From Aphelocoma coerulescens (Eukaryota; Chordata; Aves; Passeriformes; Corvidae), in assembly GCF_041296385.1 (NCBI RefSeq), contig NW_027184085.1:8241301-8305300 (forward strand): a stretch of DNA of 64,000 nt, in the 5' to 3' direction. The notes beneath the pieces are model-generated. The model made no database searches and had not been told where the DNA came from. It saw nothing but the letters and a program-made list of their open reading frames with translations. Both the position numbers and the translations under genes were made by a program. Of this stretch, positions 14,001-26,085 are shown piece by piece (position 1 is the first letter of the stretch; each line of letters begins with the position of its first letter).

Positions 14001-16777
14001 TTTTCAGAGCCCATTAAAATCCGCAGGAGTAATTCCTCACAGTGATGGGTTTTGGCCACGTCTCTCCTTGCCCCACCCCAACATGCCCATGACCTCAAGG
14101 GCTGCTGCTTGCTGCATAGCCTCAATTAAACCCTGTGAGCAGTGGGGCTTCCCGTGTTCCCCAGAGTGGCTGCTTCACAGGGGTCTCTGGACATGCCCGC
14201 AGCTCTGCTGTCACACCCTGCAGATACTGAGAGGCAAGTGTTGTTCATTCATCACTCCTTGCTCAAGATACCAAGATGCCATTGTTTGATTTGGTTTGGT
14301 AAATTGGCGTCACCAGGGACATACTGAACACACTTCAGCATCATCTCCCTCCTCAGAAGTCAGATTTGAGACCAGGAAGGCTCACCATCCTATCACCTTC
14401 CTCCAGTCTATCACATTTCTCCCAGCTCTGCCTGAACTGTCTTTAACCTGTCTGCATTCATTTCTGAAAGGTATTCATTCTAAATTTCAGACATAAAAGC
14501 TGATGAACCCTTTGGTCTAATGGCTGCATTCTGTGCACAGTGATGGTGTTGCTTTGTCTCCCTTGGTTTTGTCAGGTTATTGTTGCACCCCATGTATAGA
14601 AGAGCCCTTTAAGATCTTATCACTTCCACATAAGTGTGGTAATAGCCTGTAACAAGGAACATCTCTGCCTTTCTTTTTAGTGAAATCAGAGGTTTTTGTT
14701 CCTGAAGACTTTCATTATAAGGCATTTTATTTCATGTTTTCCATTTGTAACAGCATTTTAAAATGTGGATGCTGGAATAGGACCAAGCACAAGGGTAAAG
14801 TCATAGAGACGCAGGATTGTTTCCACTCGTCACTCCATCATTTATGCAGTCACAGATTGCAACAGCTTTGTTTGCCACAACACTGAGTTAGAGGTCAAAA
14901 TTAAGCTGCTTCTCCTTTCTGCACCACAAACCCTTGTCAGAAATATTGCTGTCTGCTCTCCACCTTGTCCTCCCTGAAATACTTCCCCAGCACCATGGCT
15001 CTCTGGATGTGTATCACCCAAGTCTTGACCAGGCTGAACAGATCCATTCAGCTTTTCCATTCTGATAACATCACAGGTCGGAGTGGAATGAACAGAAAGA
15101 GAAAGGTTGAGCCATTGAAGCGGATCGAGATCTGCCATGGGGGTGCCATGGACAGTAATGTAATGTAATGTTCCGCATGAGCATGCAGGAGATGTGTTCA
15201 GGGATAATGTACTTACACAGATAAAGAATTTTTTTAATTCCAGGATGTTATCAGATCTGGAAAAATGCTGAAGGAGTGGGTCGTTGCAGTATCAGTGTAT
15301 TGCTACTCCACAAAGAGGGAGCTGTGTTCCTTCTCTAACGTCGATGCTGTAATTGTACAGCCTCTGCAAATAATTAACTGAGTCTAACCAGACTCTTTCC
15401 CTGCATTAAATCTGTATTATCAGTTCACTCCCCACCCCAAAAAATTAATTTTCACTCTCAAACCCACACCCCTTTATTATAATAGATAACATGAAATTTT
15501 ATCCCAAATAATTTGGAGGGAATACTAGGAAGAAAGGAGTTTCAGTCTGCTTGGGAGGAAGTGAAATTCTGGGGAGATAAAAACTACAAGAACATTCAGT
15601 CCCCTTGCCGCAAGTTATAAGCTGATCACATATACATTCATGCATGCACATGTAGGCGTAGTCATCTCGCTACTGCCACGTTATGGTCTGGTTTCAGCAG
15701 CCAAGGCTTTCCTAGCAGTGAATTAGGAGATGAAATTGCATTGCTTGATCCTGGGAACTCCATGCCCAAAACACTGCACTGTGAGCTGGCGCTATTAGGA
15801 GCAGACACAACCATGAACTTTGCTTAACAGTCCTGTAGTCTGCTTCAGAAGTGGGCCATTCATCTGGGAACAGACACAGGAAGATGTTGAAGTTTGCTAA
15901 CACCCCTCCTTCACTGTACACCCCAGCATTTCCCAGAGCTCCCACCACTCCATCCTTAAGCCCACAGCAGGTACTACCTCCCAGGTATGGCAGTGCTGCC
16001 TGATGAGGTGTTTTTCTTCAGTGTTTTTTTGTGATACAAACTCAAGGATACCCATGAGGCAAGGGGTAGCTGGGGCAGAACAGCCAGGGGGTGGCGAATG
16101 TAGAAGTGGGGAGGCTACACAAGGTGTGGGTGTAGTTCAGCCAACAGAAGAGAAACAGGCATTGAGCTGAAGCTTCCCATTAGTTGGACTCCCAGCAGTC
16201 TGTCACCATGGAAAGCTATCTATTTTGTGAAATTAGATGTTCCCAACATAAGCATTTATTCCAGATAATCATGAAACTTAAAACTAAATTGGAGAGTGTC
16301 TGGCAAGGCAAGAAGAACAGCCATGAGGAGAAATTCTCCTGCCAGAAGCAGGTTGCTTATTGCAGTAACTTATCTCTGAAGCAAATGCTATTTCACAGCT
16401 GCCTAGGGGCCACAAGCAGCCCTCTGAGCTGAGGGACTCCTCCTACTTGGACAAATAGGATACAAGGGATGGAAAAAGGGGCAAGTGACCTTTCTACTCA
16501 GAGTGAACCTCCCAAGAACTCATCTCCAGTCCTTTTCAGAGCATGGAAAAGTGGCTTTGTAAGTTGCCGCTTATACTGAGATAGTGGATGTAGAATCTAG
16601 GGCTGCCTTGAGAGCTCCCACTTCCTGTGCAGGGTCTGAAGACCTCACACAATCTCATGTGGTCCCAGTGTGGATAAAGCAGTGAGAGAATGCAACACAA
16701 AACCAACCACAATTGAACTGATGAAGCTTTAAATGAGATTATATAAAGAAGGAAACAAAAGAAGTGTAAGTGCTGTC
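11097..16777. other. Intergenic, downstream of the Ly6/PLAUR gene
   Basis: Apart from the CR1 tail at 12393 and an A/T homopolymer patch near 13170-13200, no feature was recognised. Open frames (up to 118 codons) appear random. Confidence 0.5.
12393..12455 (+). repeat. CR1 LINE, very short 3' tail
   Basis: GATCCTAGAGGTCTTTTCCA and CCTAAACAATTCTCTGATCC match the CR1 3' terminus. Only about 60 bp remain. Confidence 0.65.
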
Positions 16778-16783
16778 TTTATT
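16778..16783 (-). terminator. Poly(A) signal of the Ly6/PLAUR gene
   Basis: A canonical AATAAA (TTTATT on the plus strand) lies 134 bp past the stop codon. It would give a short 3' UTR of about 150-160 nt. Confidence 0.55.
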
Positions 16784-16916
16784 CTGTGAAAATATAAAAG
16801 AAGAGCTAATCAGAAAACAAAATCCCCATACAGAAGAAGCTACAGCAAACAGGACTAAGTTGCACACCACTGCTGGAGTTTGCTGTGGGTTTTGCTCAAC
16901 CCAGCACTACTGAGAG

Positions 16917-17143
16917 TCAGAAAAGTACCTTCTCCAAGATGAATCCTGACAGGACAGGAAGGACAGCTGTGCGTGGAGAGGCAACCCCAGCAAGCACCAC
17001 ACTGTGCAAAGCAGAAGCTGGTCTGCATTGGAACCGTTTCAACTTTATGTCCATCATCCCCAGGCTGTTTTTTCCATCTCCTACCATACTGCATTCAGAA
17101 ATGGTGGTGCAGCCCTTCATGGCAGCTTTCAGAGACAGTCCAC
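16917..17143 (-). CDS. Ly6/PLAUR gene, terminal coding exon 5
   Basis: The acceptor (CATAG) at 17145-17144 joins in phase 1 to GLSLKAAMKGCTTISEC, the expected second half of domain 2. FQCRPAS marks the last cysteine. The remaining residues are mostly hydrophobic (AVLPVLSGFILEKVLF) and end at a TGA at 16919-16917. The exon lies about 1.9 kb from exon 4, and its phase and cysteine spacing make it the only fitting candidate. Confidence 0.8.
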
Positions 17144-20100
17144 CTATGCAGGGGAAATACAAGAAATACATGCCATGCCTCAGGGGATCCAATCCCCAGC
17201 ATTATTCCCACCCTGGCCTGTGCAGTCCCCATTTCCAATCCAAGAACTGCCCATTTGTTACATCCAGTTGGTTCCAAACCCGCCAGCCCTGTCTGTTCCC
17301 ATCCCCTGAAAAAAGGTGAGGAAACAGCAAGGCCATCTTTGTTGACTTCAAATACAAACAGTTTAAGGTTTGTCTTCTTTCTTTCTGCTGAATAAAGATG
17401 ACTTTCAAAACTTCTAAGTATTTAAATTTAAAAAGTGAAAATGTCTTAAGTAGTTATCTTTCTCATGTTAAAAGATTCTTCTGCCCAAACTTTGGCTTCC
17501 TAAAGAGACCGGGGCTGTGTAACAGTACTCCAGGTATTCATTGTCTCCTCTCTCTGACCCTCTCATGACATTCGAACTGGATGACTTTCTCTCAGTCAGA
17601 TTTGACATGGAGTTGAGAAGTCTCAAAGACAATACAGCCTGAGCCATTTATTAAGAGGAATTCATTCTCAAAGGCTTTATAGGATTTTAGCCAAACCAAG
17701 AGAGAAACCTACTGACAGGCCCACTGAAACCTGAACTTGTCCTTTGCCACCACTGGAGCATTTCCCAGAGGAGGAGACCTGAGCAGGTGCTGAGTGCCTA
17801 ACTCCCCATTCAGATATTCTTGCTCCTGTTGCTTGCTTTTGCTAATGCTGCTCATGTTTCTCTGCTGTGCAGGTTATGGAGGTCTGGAATACTTTGTCAG
17901 GCAATTTTATCTCAAATACAAATAACGTGTAAAGGTACTTCATTAGCTCCTCACCTTCCTGTGCTGCCCTACACTGCTGCTTCCTCTGCACAGTTTATCA
18001 CACTGCACAGGCCTTTTCCACTCACAGGGGCTGATCAATCAAGTCAAGACAAGTTAGGAGCATTTTTTATTTCAGTGGTACACTGAATTAATTTTGCCAC
18101 TCTTTTCCATTGCTGTGACTAAGAAAATTCCTGTTTTCCTTCATGTTGTCTCTGTGAAACATGATCTAATTTAGGGTTTGGACAGCACATTAATAAAGTC
18201 TACAGCAAGGACCTTCAGGCATCACATCATCACCTAGCAATGTTATCAACTCAAAGGAACTTCATCCATAACCATATAGAAGATAATTGTTTTTCAATCT
18301 GCTTCTACAGCTGGTGTTGCTGCCCTTTATTTCCATGGGTTTTTTCCTGCCTGGTGGAACACAGATGTGACTGTCATGAAAGGTGGAAGTCTTTTACCTG
18401 TAGCAGGGGCAGAAACGAGAGTGACCAGGAAAATTGCTGTCTACTTTCCTGTCTCTAATTACAGGATCTGAGGTGGGAAAAAGATTTCTGAAGGAGCTGT
18501 GCAAAGGCTGGACTTCATGGGGAGGGACATGTCCCTGGCTTTCCTCATGCAGAAGTGCCACTGCAACAGTGTCTTGTCCCCAGTGGCTGGTATTACCCCA
18601 TGGGAAAGCCAGTGTTTCTACAAAGCTCCATCTGAACCTCCACTGAGCTGGCAACTGGCTTAGATCCAGATTCACCCTCATACATTCTAGCTAGGGCCAG
18701 CAGGTTCAGGGCCTTGGTCAGGCTTGTTACACACCTGTGTACCAGATTGCCCCAGGAAACCAGTTCCACTCTTGGTCTCAGTTATGCCATGCTGTGAGGA
18801 ATTCCAGCAATTATTCATGCATGATAGGGCAGAAGGAAGGAAAAACAAAGCCTGCCCTTTGATCATCTTGAAATTTTCAGTTTTCAACTTCAAGTTCCTT
18901 GTCTCTTCCTCTCTTTCTATTTCACATCTTTTGCCCATTTTTATGTCAGCAGTGCTTTATCTTAGACTAGTTTCACCCATTTTACCAAGAAGAAGAAAAA
19001 CGGCCCCAAATAAAAGGCAGTTACCAGCATTCATTAACCCAGCAAGGTCAACACATTGGTCTTCAGATCCAGTGCAGTTTACGACTTCATTACCGCACTG
19101 AAAGGAGTCCACGCTGTAGCAGGCAGGACACTGGTATCCATTGGGCACGTCGTTATCTGGTGGCACTGGAATGAAAGACGTGGGCTGTAGCTGGTTTCAA
19201 TGAGGGAACGAGGGGAATAACCCAGGTGATGGCTAAGCCTGGAAGGCATAACCTTGGGATGGATCAGCCAGAGAGGGGATGGGCTATGAGGAAAAAAAAA
19301 GAGCTTACATGACACAGAGGTGGTCCGACACTCATCGCCCGTGCAGCAAACCAAGTGGCTCTTTGCTTTCACCTTCCCATAGTTCACGGTGACAGGGCCA
19401 AGGTGGCAGATGTGGGCTGGCAGGCAGGACTTGATGGATGAAGAGATGGCCATCCCCCCTGTCATGAAGTAGAAGGCAGTGCCAAGTTGTTCAACACAAA
19501 GTAACTCCCTTCCCCTCCTGCTAGTTCCTGTACCAACTTCTAGGCAGCTGTCCCAGGGCCTGAGAGGGACCCTAAACTCCCTGAGAAGCATCACCAGTGA
19601 GTCAGGACACCCCCTGCAGAGATTATGGTGTGACTCATGCCTCTGACCCACAGCACAGGCTTGCTCAGCCTGTGTATGGTCTGCAGAGCGCATAGTCCAT
19701 CACAGCCACAAGTATCTTGACACAGGCAAGCCTGGTCTACCCCATCAGCCAAGACCAAGAGGTGTAAAGGGGAGCAGAAGAGCTAAATTGAGTCTGCTGA
19801 GGTGCTTGAAGGATGAAGGGAGGATGCACTAGCAGAAGAAGACAGGCACTGGAGCTGCCAACAACAAAGCTGGTAGGATATGAGCCAGCCTCCAGCCTTA
19901 AAGGCAGCAATCACATCACTAAGGTTGAGCAACTACCGAGGCCATGCCTCTAACACAACTGAGTGTCCTGCTGTGTCAAGACTCAGCACCAGCTTTGACT
20001 TATCAACCACGGGGACATGGTTACTGATTGACAATGTCTCCTGTGAGGACAAGCTGAGAGAGTTGGGGTTGTTCAGCCTGGAGAAGAGCAGGCTCCAAGG

Positions 20101-22144
20101 TGACCTTATAGCAACTTCCAGTGCCTAAAGGGGTTCCAAGAGAGCTGGAGAGGGGCTTTTGACAAGGACGTGGACTAATAGGACTAGAGGGAATGGCTTC
20201 AGACTGAAAGAGGGTAGATTAAGATTACATTAAGAAGAAATTCTTGACAATGAGGGTGGTGAGACACTGAAACAAGTTGCCAGGGGAAGCTGTGGATGTC
20301 TCCCATCTCTGGCAGTGTTCAAGGCCAGGCTGGATGGGGCTCTGAGCAACTTGTTCTAGTGGAATGTCTCCCTGCCCAGGGCAGGGGGATTGAAAATAGA
20401 TGATCTTCAAGGTTTCTTCCAACCTAAACTGATTGATGATGATGGTTACAATGATATAGTGATAGCTCAGCCCTGGTGGCATGGCATGGTTCCATGGTGT
20501 CCCCATCCCTGCTCAAGGATGGGCATACTTCTCTCTCCACAAATCATCAGTGCACCCCCAGTACTAGAGTCAGTAGTTTAGTGTAGGTCATGGTTCAGCC
20601 TCTCAGCCTCTTGACTCAACTATTCACCTTAGCCAGAATTAAAAGCCAATGTCTTCTCCCACTATGAGGCTTTGGTCCTTCCCTCCACAACTAAGAATCA
20701 AACCCTCCCAGCAGAAAACTGCTTCTCAAAATAGAGGAATAAAGAGCTTTTCTTGTCCCAGACTATACTGATCTCTGGGTCCTCTGTCAGTAAAAGGAAA
20801 ATGAACAGACTATCCAAGGATGGACCATACTACCAGTGACAGAAGTGGGGAGAGAGAAAAGTGCCCCAGCCAGCCTCACTCTGAAAGCCCCACTGGCACA
20901 CATAGAGGATGTCTTACCTATTAGGACCTCATGCAGAATAATGCCACAGGTGTCTTCAGCACCAGTGCAGGTTTTCATGGGGCCAGAGCAGCTTTTTCCC
21001 ATGCTGTGACAAATCTCACACTGGAGGCAGGTCCCTGGGGAGAAGAGGACACATTCCTGAGCAGCAGTCATAAGGGATCTCACTTCCCCTTTTGCTGATG
21101 TTTGATTTCAGCACTGATCAGCACTTTTCACATTTCTCTTCTCTTATTTTTCCTATTTCATTGTGCAATCTGTGTTAGGGTTTTCCTGGACTTGCTGATG
21201 GCAGCAGCCCTACAAATCCCTTCATCCTGGCAGGCACTCAGGTGTCCCTGAATTCACAGACCCCAAATTCTCTCTTTGCAGTGAACAAGGGCACCTCAGT
21301 GGCTGGGGAATAAGAGCTGCCAGCAGGTCCTGACTGTACTCTGTACAAACCGGAGACTCCCTTTGTAAGCATTATCTCTTTGTATATCTCTTTGTGGGCA
21401 TTAGGGGAAACCACTTCACCAGATACCTGCTGGAATACTTTAAGCAGACCAGAATATCAGATGGCCAGCAGGAAACACTTAGAAAGGAATAGCAAGTATT
21501 TCAACAGAAGACAAACAGTATCTCTTCCATGACACACACCCACAAGGGTCCAGCATGTAGATTAACAGGTCCAGGACATGTGTCACTTCCCTAAACCCAG
21601 GTGCCAACCAAGACACCTTGCAGTGGCTGTGGCATCTACTTGGAGTGGCCGGTGTGACCCAAGACCTCCAAGTCAGCTGCGCTTTTCTAGAGCAGAACTG
21701 AAGGACAGTTGAATTGACATTATGTCTAAACTGTCACCCAACCCTGGACATGAGTGAAATAAATGAGCCTGGAGATTGATTCAGCTGACCAAAAGTCTGG
21801 CTGCCTCAGAGTAACCTGAATCACTCTGATGACTGTCCTGGCTGCACCACCCGTGAGCACCACAGAAAACCAGACTGCAGGCTCGCGTTGTAAATGCCAA
21901 CACCCTCATCAGCACATGGGCACGTTGGCCCATAGGACCAAAGACCCCCGAGACTGGTCACCTGCTCCCCTCTGCAGTGCAAATCTGCCAAGATGGATTA
22001 TGGCTCAGATGGCAACAATAGCCTCACACACAAAGCATCCCATTCCCAGCCTCTTCCATGTCTCATAACCCCGCAGGTCCCAGTGGAAAACTCACCTGGG
22101 TCCAGGAAAGCCAGGAGGAAGCTGAGTCCAAGAGATACTCTCAT
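16917..22144 (-). CDS. Two-domain Ly6/uPAR protein, phospholipase A2 inhibitor gamma / PINLYP-like (complete, 5 coding exons)
   Basis: Coding exons, read on the minus strand, are 22144-22096, 21034-20918, 19458-19309, 19165-19025 and 17143-16917. All junctions are GT-AG, all introns are phase 1, and the lengths sum to 684 nt (227 aa). The protein has a hydrophobic leader of about 17 residues, a first three-finger domain (exons 2-3, opening CLQCEICH and closing with a CCTGDEC motif), a linker beginning LPPDNDVPNG, and a second cysteine-rich domain (exons 4-5, YQCPACYS to FQCRPAS). This is the cysteine plan of snake serum PLI-gamma subunits and of PINLYP-type proteins. Snake members bind and block secreted phospholipases A2; the target of the bird protein is unknown. 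Unlike the snake serum inhibitors, it ends in a hydrophobic tail of about 25 residues that could be a GPI-anchor signal or a membrane segment. A paralogous uPAR-like gene is the main alternative. Family assignment is confident; function is not. Confidence 0.88.
19025..19165 (-). CDS. Ly6/PLAUR gene, coding exon 4 (linker and first half of domain 2)
   Basis: The acceptor is TTCCAG and the donor GTAACT. The 141-bp exon encodes the proline-rich linker LPPDNDVPNG, then YQCPACYSVDSFQC and VNCTGSEDQCVDLAG. The NCTG site is a possible N-glycosylation sequon. The layout is the domain-2 start of PLI-gamma / PINLYP proteins. Confidence 0.88.
19309..19458 (-). CDS. Ly6/PLAUR gene, coding exon 3 (second half of domain 1)
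   Basis: The 150-bp exon continues in phase 1 with GMAISSSIKSCLPAHICHLG and ends after LVCCTGDECRTTSVS at a GTAAGC donor. The CC....C cluster closes domain 1. The arginine after the last cysteine replaces the asparagine found in many Ly6 domains; PLI-gamma proteins also vary there. Confidence 0.88.
20040..20445 (+). repeat. CR1 LINE fragment in the Ly6/PLAUR gene
   Basis: The copy lies in intron 2 (between exons at 20918 and 19458) of the Ly6/PLAUR gene, on the opposite strand. It shows 'gttcagcctggagaagag', 'gagggtggtgagacactg', 'ggctctgagcaacttg' and the terminal 'ttccaacctaaactgatt' of CR1. It is 5'-truncated and carries small deletions. Confidence 0.85.
20918..21034 (-). CDS. Ly6/PLAUR gene, coding exon 2 (first half of domain 1)
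   Basis: The acceptor reads CCCCAG and the donor GTAAGA. The 117-bp exon encodes the first half of the first three-finger domain: TCLQCEICHS, then KSCSG, KTCTGAEDTCG and IILHEVLI. The TGAEDTCG block is the part most typical of PLI-gamma proteins. Exon length and phase (1-1) match this family. Confidence 0.88.
22096..22144 (-). CDS. Ly6/PLAUR gene, coding exon 1 (signal peptide)
   Basis: The ATG at 22144-22142 opens a short hydrophobic leader, MRVSLGLSFLLAFLDPG, and the exon ends in phase 1 at a GTGAGT donor. It is the first ATG after the TATA box 67 bp upstream. Short signal-peptide exons that split before the first cysteine are usual in this family. Confidence 0.85.
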
Positions 22145-22210
22145 GCTGTGGGATGTAAGCACAGGGAGCTGCCAAGTCTTGCCCAACACAGCACTGTGTG
22201 CCACAAGGGC

Positions 22211-22216
22211 TTTATA
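22211..22216 (-). promoter_or_regulatory. TATA box of the Ly6/PLAUR gene
   Basis: On the minus strand the sequence reads AGTTTATAAAGCCC, with TATAAA at 22216-22211. It sits 67 bp upstream of the ATG, so transcription would start near 22185 with a 5' UTR of about 40 nt if no upstream non-coding exon exists. Confidence 0.55.
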
Positions 22217-24507
22217 AACTGGAAGGAAAGGGGATGTTTTGGGGAAGTGGAGGTTGGGGAAGTTCTCTGAAGAATATATATACTGCTGAGCACTAACACC
22301 AGTGTTTGCTTTTTCTTTTAAAATGCAGGTTTTGCCTTTCTCTTCACACCAGTGCTGCTGTTTGTCTTTCCTCTGTTCAGAGTGAGCAGCCCATGGTGTA
22401 AGACCGGCTTTCCTGGTGGTATCAGGCATGTCTCTGGTGCAGACTTTGAGCATTGTTCAGCCTCTGCCATCCATATGAATGATGGAGAATAAACCATTTG
22501 AAAAGCCCTGTTGTGTTGTCACTGTTAGGCCCAAAGAAGCAAAGTATAGCAAGGACCAGCCGGGAAATTCCCTTGTGGCTGAGTTTTTCATGGCTGGTTT
22601 CCCATCTCATCATTCCCATGACAGCATCAGGAGCTCTCATGCCCAGAGTACAGCAGGAAAGCAGGCAGTGTCAGAGCAGTGAGCTTCCTCTCCAAGCTAC
22701 AGTGCAGCTTCAATTTGCAAAATGACTGCCAAGGCACAACTTGGAGCAGGCTCAGTCAAGGATTCTTGGGGTTGAGTATGTCAGAACAGCAATGCCAGTA
22801 CTCCAGCATTTGGGTTTTGATAAACACTTGGAAGTTGATAAGAAAGCATCCTACTGTCCTTCTGGGCTTTAAATTAAATGAAGTCAGCAAAAAGAAAGCA
22901 TTGATGTGGCTCTGAGACAGCCTGGTCACAGATTAAGTAAGGTTATAGCATGTTTTCCATGCCCTGGCATCTCATGATGGGCTAATGACAAGCAGCAGTG
23001 ACCAATTTGCCATTGGCCCACAGGTTCCCAGTCCCATGTGCAGGTTTTATCAGGATGTGCTGCCTGATTGAAACCATACCCTACCCAAGAGATATCCTCT
23101 TGTCCTGCACCATACTGGACACAGACCCTCCAGGACTTTTCCTGCATTGACAGCCAGGAAGAACTGAAGTGCCCACAAGCCCCCTTCCCATTTGAGACTA
23201 ACCTCTTCAAAGGACAGTGGTCTTTTGAGATTTACCAGTATATTGAGTAGTCCAGTGGGACCACTTCTTAGCTAAGTGCTAAGAGAATGGGAATCACACT
23301 GGATGAGGGCTTTAGTCCCCCATTGTCCATAAAGCTGATATCACAAGGAAACAAGGGAGAGTTATATCTTCACCCTGAAATTCTTTTTCAGGTTAGAAAT
23401 AGTCTCATGCCACAGTAGATATGTTAAATGAAATCAAAGTCCTGACTGCAGCCTGTTCAGGATTAAAATTAGTTTCTTATAGGTCTTAAACCTCAGACAG
23501 AATAAAACCATGTCCCCAGGCAGTTTGGGGTACCTAGGTTGGGGTGATTCTGCCATTTGGCTACATATGGGACTGCAGACACAGATAGGGAGATGAGATG
23601 ATGTGACTCTCTCTGGTGATTTTAATTTCATGCCCTTTCATTTAAGATGATTACTGAAGTAATCATCTTAAGCCTGGGGGACTTTCCCTGAACAACATGA
23701 CTACACTAGTCTCACTGAATTATATAGAACTCACCTGTTTCCCACCTCTCATGGAGGGAGGGTGTGAAGCTCCTTTCATGTGCTTTTTTAGAGATGAAAC
23801 CAAGCATAGCAAGGAGAAGGCACAATCTGCCGCAATAAGAGACCTGGAAAAGAAGATTTATTAGAGAAGGTGAAAACAGTAAAGGTGCTCAGGGGACACC
23901 CATCATACATGTCTACAGAAAAAAAGGGCTGGATAGGAAAAAGTGACATAGGGGGCTTACATTAGGCATTGGGGGAATTTTCAAACAGTGACAACAGTGA
24001 AGCTGATTGCCTGGGAAGGTGTGGATCCTCCATCCTGGGTGGCTTGGGAAAACAAACTAGACCAGTACTTATTAGGGAGTTATTTAACTTGATAGGATCG
24101 TGCTCCAGGGCTGAGAGATGGATTAGATGCTCTCTCTCAAGATTCTCTCTAAATTGATTCTTATATTTTAATTTCATGGTGTGCATGAAATGCCTGTCTT
24201 CTGCAGAGTATTCACATTTCCAGAAGGCGAGAAGGATGATAATACAGCAGTCACACTCTTCAGGAAGGTGAGACAGAGGCTGGGGAGGTCAGAGAAATCT
24301 ATGAGAGGAGAAAAGTTAAAAATCCAACCCTGAAAATAGTATTGGTAGGAAGGGGAGATGAAAAGGGATATGATCAAAAAGAAGATGATGCTACCATGCT
24401 ATGTGATGATCAGCAGAAGAAAAACATCCATCTAGGTTAGAGCATCTACAAAAATATATGTGAATTTGTCCTGCAGAATTATAGCAGAAAATTCCAGTGG
24501 GTTTCAT
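22217..24507. other. Upstream flank of the Ly6/PLAUR gene; no other gene seen
   Basis: Contains the hairpin at 23642 and otherwise unique non-coding DNA. No second three-finger exon (paired cysteines with flanking splice sites) was found here on either strand. Confidence 0.5.
23642..23671. repeat. Perfect inverted repeat, 14-bp arms, 2-nt centre
   Basis: TTAAGATGATTACT at 23642-23655, centre GA, then its exact reverse complement at 23658-23671. Pairing stops cleanly at the next base on each side. Confidence 0.95.
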
Positions 24508-24775
24508 AAAATCCAAGAATTGTTTAGGTTGGAAAAGACCTTTAATATCATTGAGTCCAACCATCAACCCAATACTGCCAAGCCCACCAATAAACCATGT
24601 CCCTAAGTGAAATATTTACGTATCTTTCAAATACCTCCAGGCATGGTGACACCACAACTTCCCTGGGCAGCCTCTTCCAGTGCTTGACAACCCTGTGAAA
24701 AAATTTTCTTAATATCCAATATAAATCTCTCATGGCACAACCTAATTTCTCCCATTCCAAGAGCCCAAACATAAA
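24508..24775 (-). repeat. CR1 LINE, 3' fragment
   Basis: 'ttaggttggaaaagacct', 'gagtccaaccatcaaccc', 'aataaaccatgtccctaag' and 'acttccctgggcagcctctt' follow the reverse complement of the CR1 3' region without a large gap. Confidence 0.88.
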
Positions 24776-25648
24776 GGTATGTTTTCAAAGCATGAAAATA
24801 ATATATCAGATTTACATCACAGCTGAAGATCCCAGGTCAGAAAGCTCTGAAAAAGAAAGAAAAATGGCAAAAATGTGACAAAGAAAGTAAAGGTTAGAAA
24901 GGAATGAGGTGCACAGTTCTGGTAGGAGATACTGGAAGAAAGCCTTGTGCAGTCCTAACTGGCATTGAAAGGGAGGATTCCTAACACAGAATCATAATGA
25001 CGGCTTTAAAAAAGCAGAAGTGAGATCAGAGCTAAGGATAAATCCTCTGATGGTGAGATCAGCTGCGGCCAAGAGGAGCACCCTCTTCCTGTGATGAAAC
25101 CCTTGAGGAGGAACCAGAAGGACAGGATGTGTCTGGGTGAGGGGCAAATCCAACAGATCCCTGGAACCAGGCAAGCGCACTGTGGCTGCCAGCCCTCATC
25201 CCTCACAGTCACTGCAGCACTGTGGCAAGGGCTCCCCTCCCAGCAGCCGGAAGCCAGCAAAGCAAAACTTTCTGCAATGGCACACAAATTGGAGGTCAGG
25301 ATGGAGCCCTGTACACAGGGTCATTGTAAGGCCTGGGTGCTCAGCTGCCGTCCAAAAGAGTCACCCATCATACTGGCAGGCACAGCAGGGCTGTCACCCC
25401 CCGCCCACATTATCAGGACACAGCTCTTGAAAAAGACTGGAGGGACCATTCCATCCAAAATAGCCATTTTAACCACAATGTGTCTCTTTTTCTTCTTATC
25501 TTTAGAAGACAGTCCTAACTTGCCAGCCTCATGGGCTAACATTTGGGCTACGCTAAGATGGGGCTGTCTGTGGCTTCGGGACCTTGTATGTCCCCAAGAG
25601 CTCTAACACCTCCAGTGAAAGAACAAGTCTAACAGTGTCCCAAAAGCC
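24776..25648. other. Intergenic; no gene seen
   Basis: The longest open frame, 171 codons at 25091-25606 on plus, has no family signature and overlaps equally open frames on minus. It is treated as chance. Confidence 0.45.
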
Positions 25649-25808
25649 CAGGCACAGCTTCTGTGTGAGCACTAGAGCAAAGGTGTCTCTTTACCTCCCT
25701 TTAAGCACGATGCAAGAAGACAGAGCCACAACGTGTTGTGACATTTCAACGGTGAAGTCATCCACCGCCCATAAAAAAAGCTATAGAAGAAGAATCAAAC
25801 CCACCCAT
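25649..25808 (+). repeat. 160-bp direct repeat, copy A
   Basis: This segment recurs 839 bp downstream at 26488-26647. The two align without gaps over 160 bp with about 16 differences, nearly all transitions. The sequence is not one of the repeat families I recognise. Confidence 0.85.
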
Positions 25809-25994
25809 TTTCTGAGCTGATTCCCTGTTCTCCACAGTAGAGATTGGCAAAACCTGCCAGTCTGGTTAACCAGGCAAGGAAACATAAGACAGCAATTCTA
25901 ACGACTCCATGAAAGGATTAGTGTACCTGTCCCAAAGGGTGAGAGCAAGAAGAGTCTCACCATGTGCTGGCTGACTATAGGCTGAGGAAGTTTC

Positions 25995-26085
25995 CACAGA
26001 ATCACAGAATGGTTTGGGTTAAAAGGGTTCCAGTCCCCTCTCACAGACAGGGACATCTTCCACTAGACCAGGTCAATTTTATGGT
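25995..26085 (-). repeat. CR1 LINE, short 3' fragment
   Basis: CACAGAATCACAGAATGGTT and 'gggacatcttccactagacc' are the reverse complement of a CR1 3' end of the subfamily that also gives the copies at 28957 and 37640. Confidence 0.75.

Noticed and set aside
14842..15138. Possible decayed exon or pseudogene on either strand
   Set aside because: A 98-codon minus frame looked protein-like at first, but no family could be matched and there are no flanking splice sites that fit.
18724..19101. Open frame of 125 codons on the plus strand
   Set aside because: It runs antisense through the Ly6/PLAUR gene (intron 4 and part of exon 4) and has no recognisable domain.
25091..25606. Open frame of 171 codons on the plus strand
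   Set aside because: Longest of the unexplained frames, but composition and context look random and no family motif is present.
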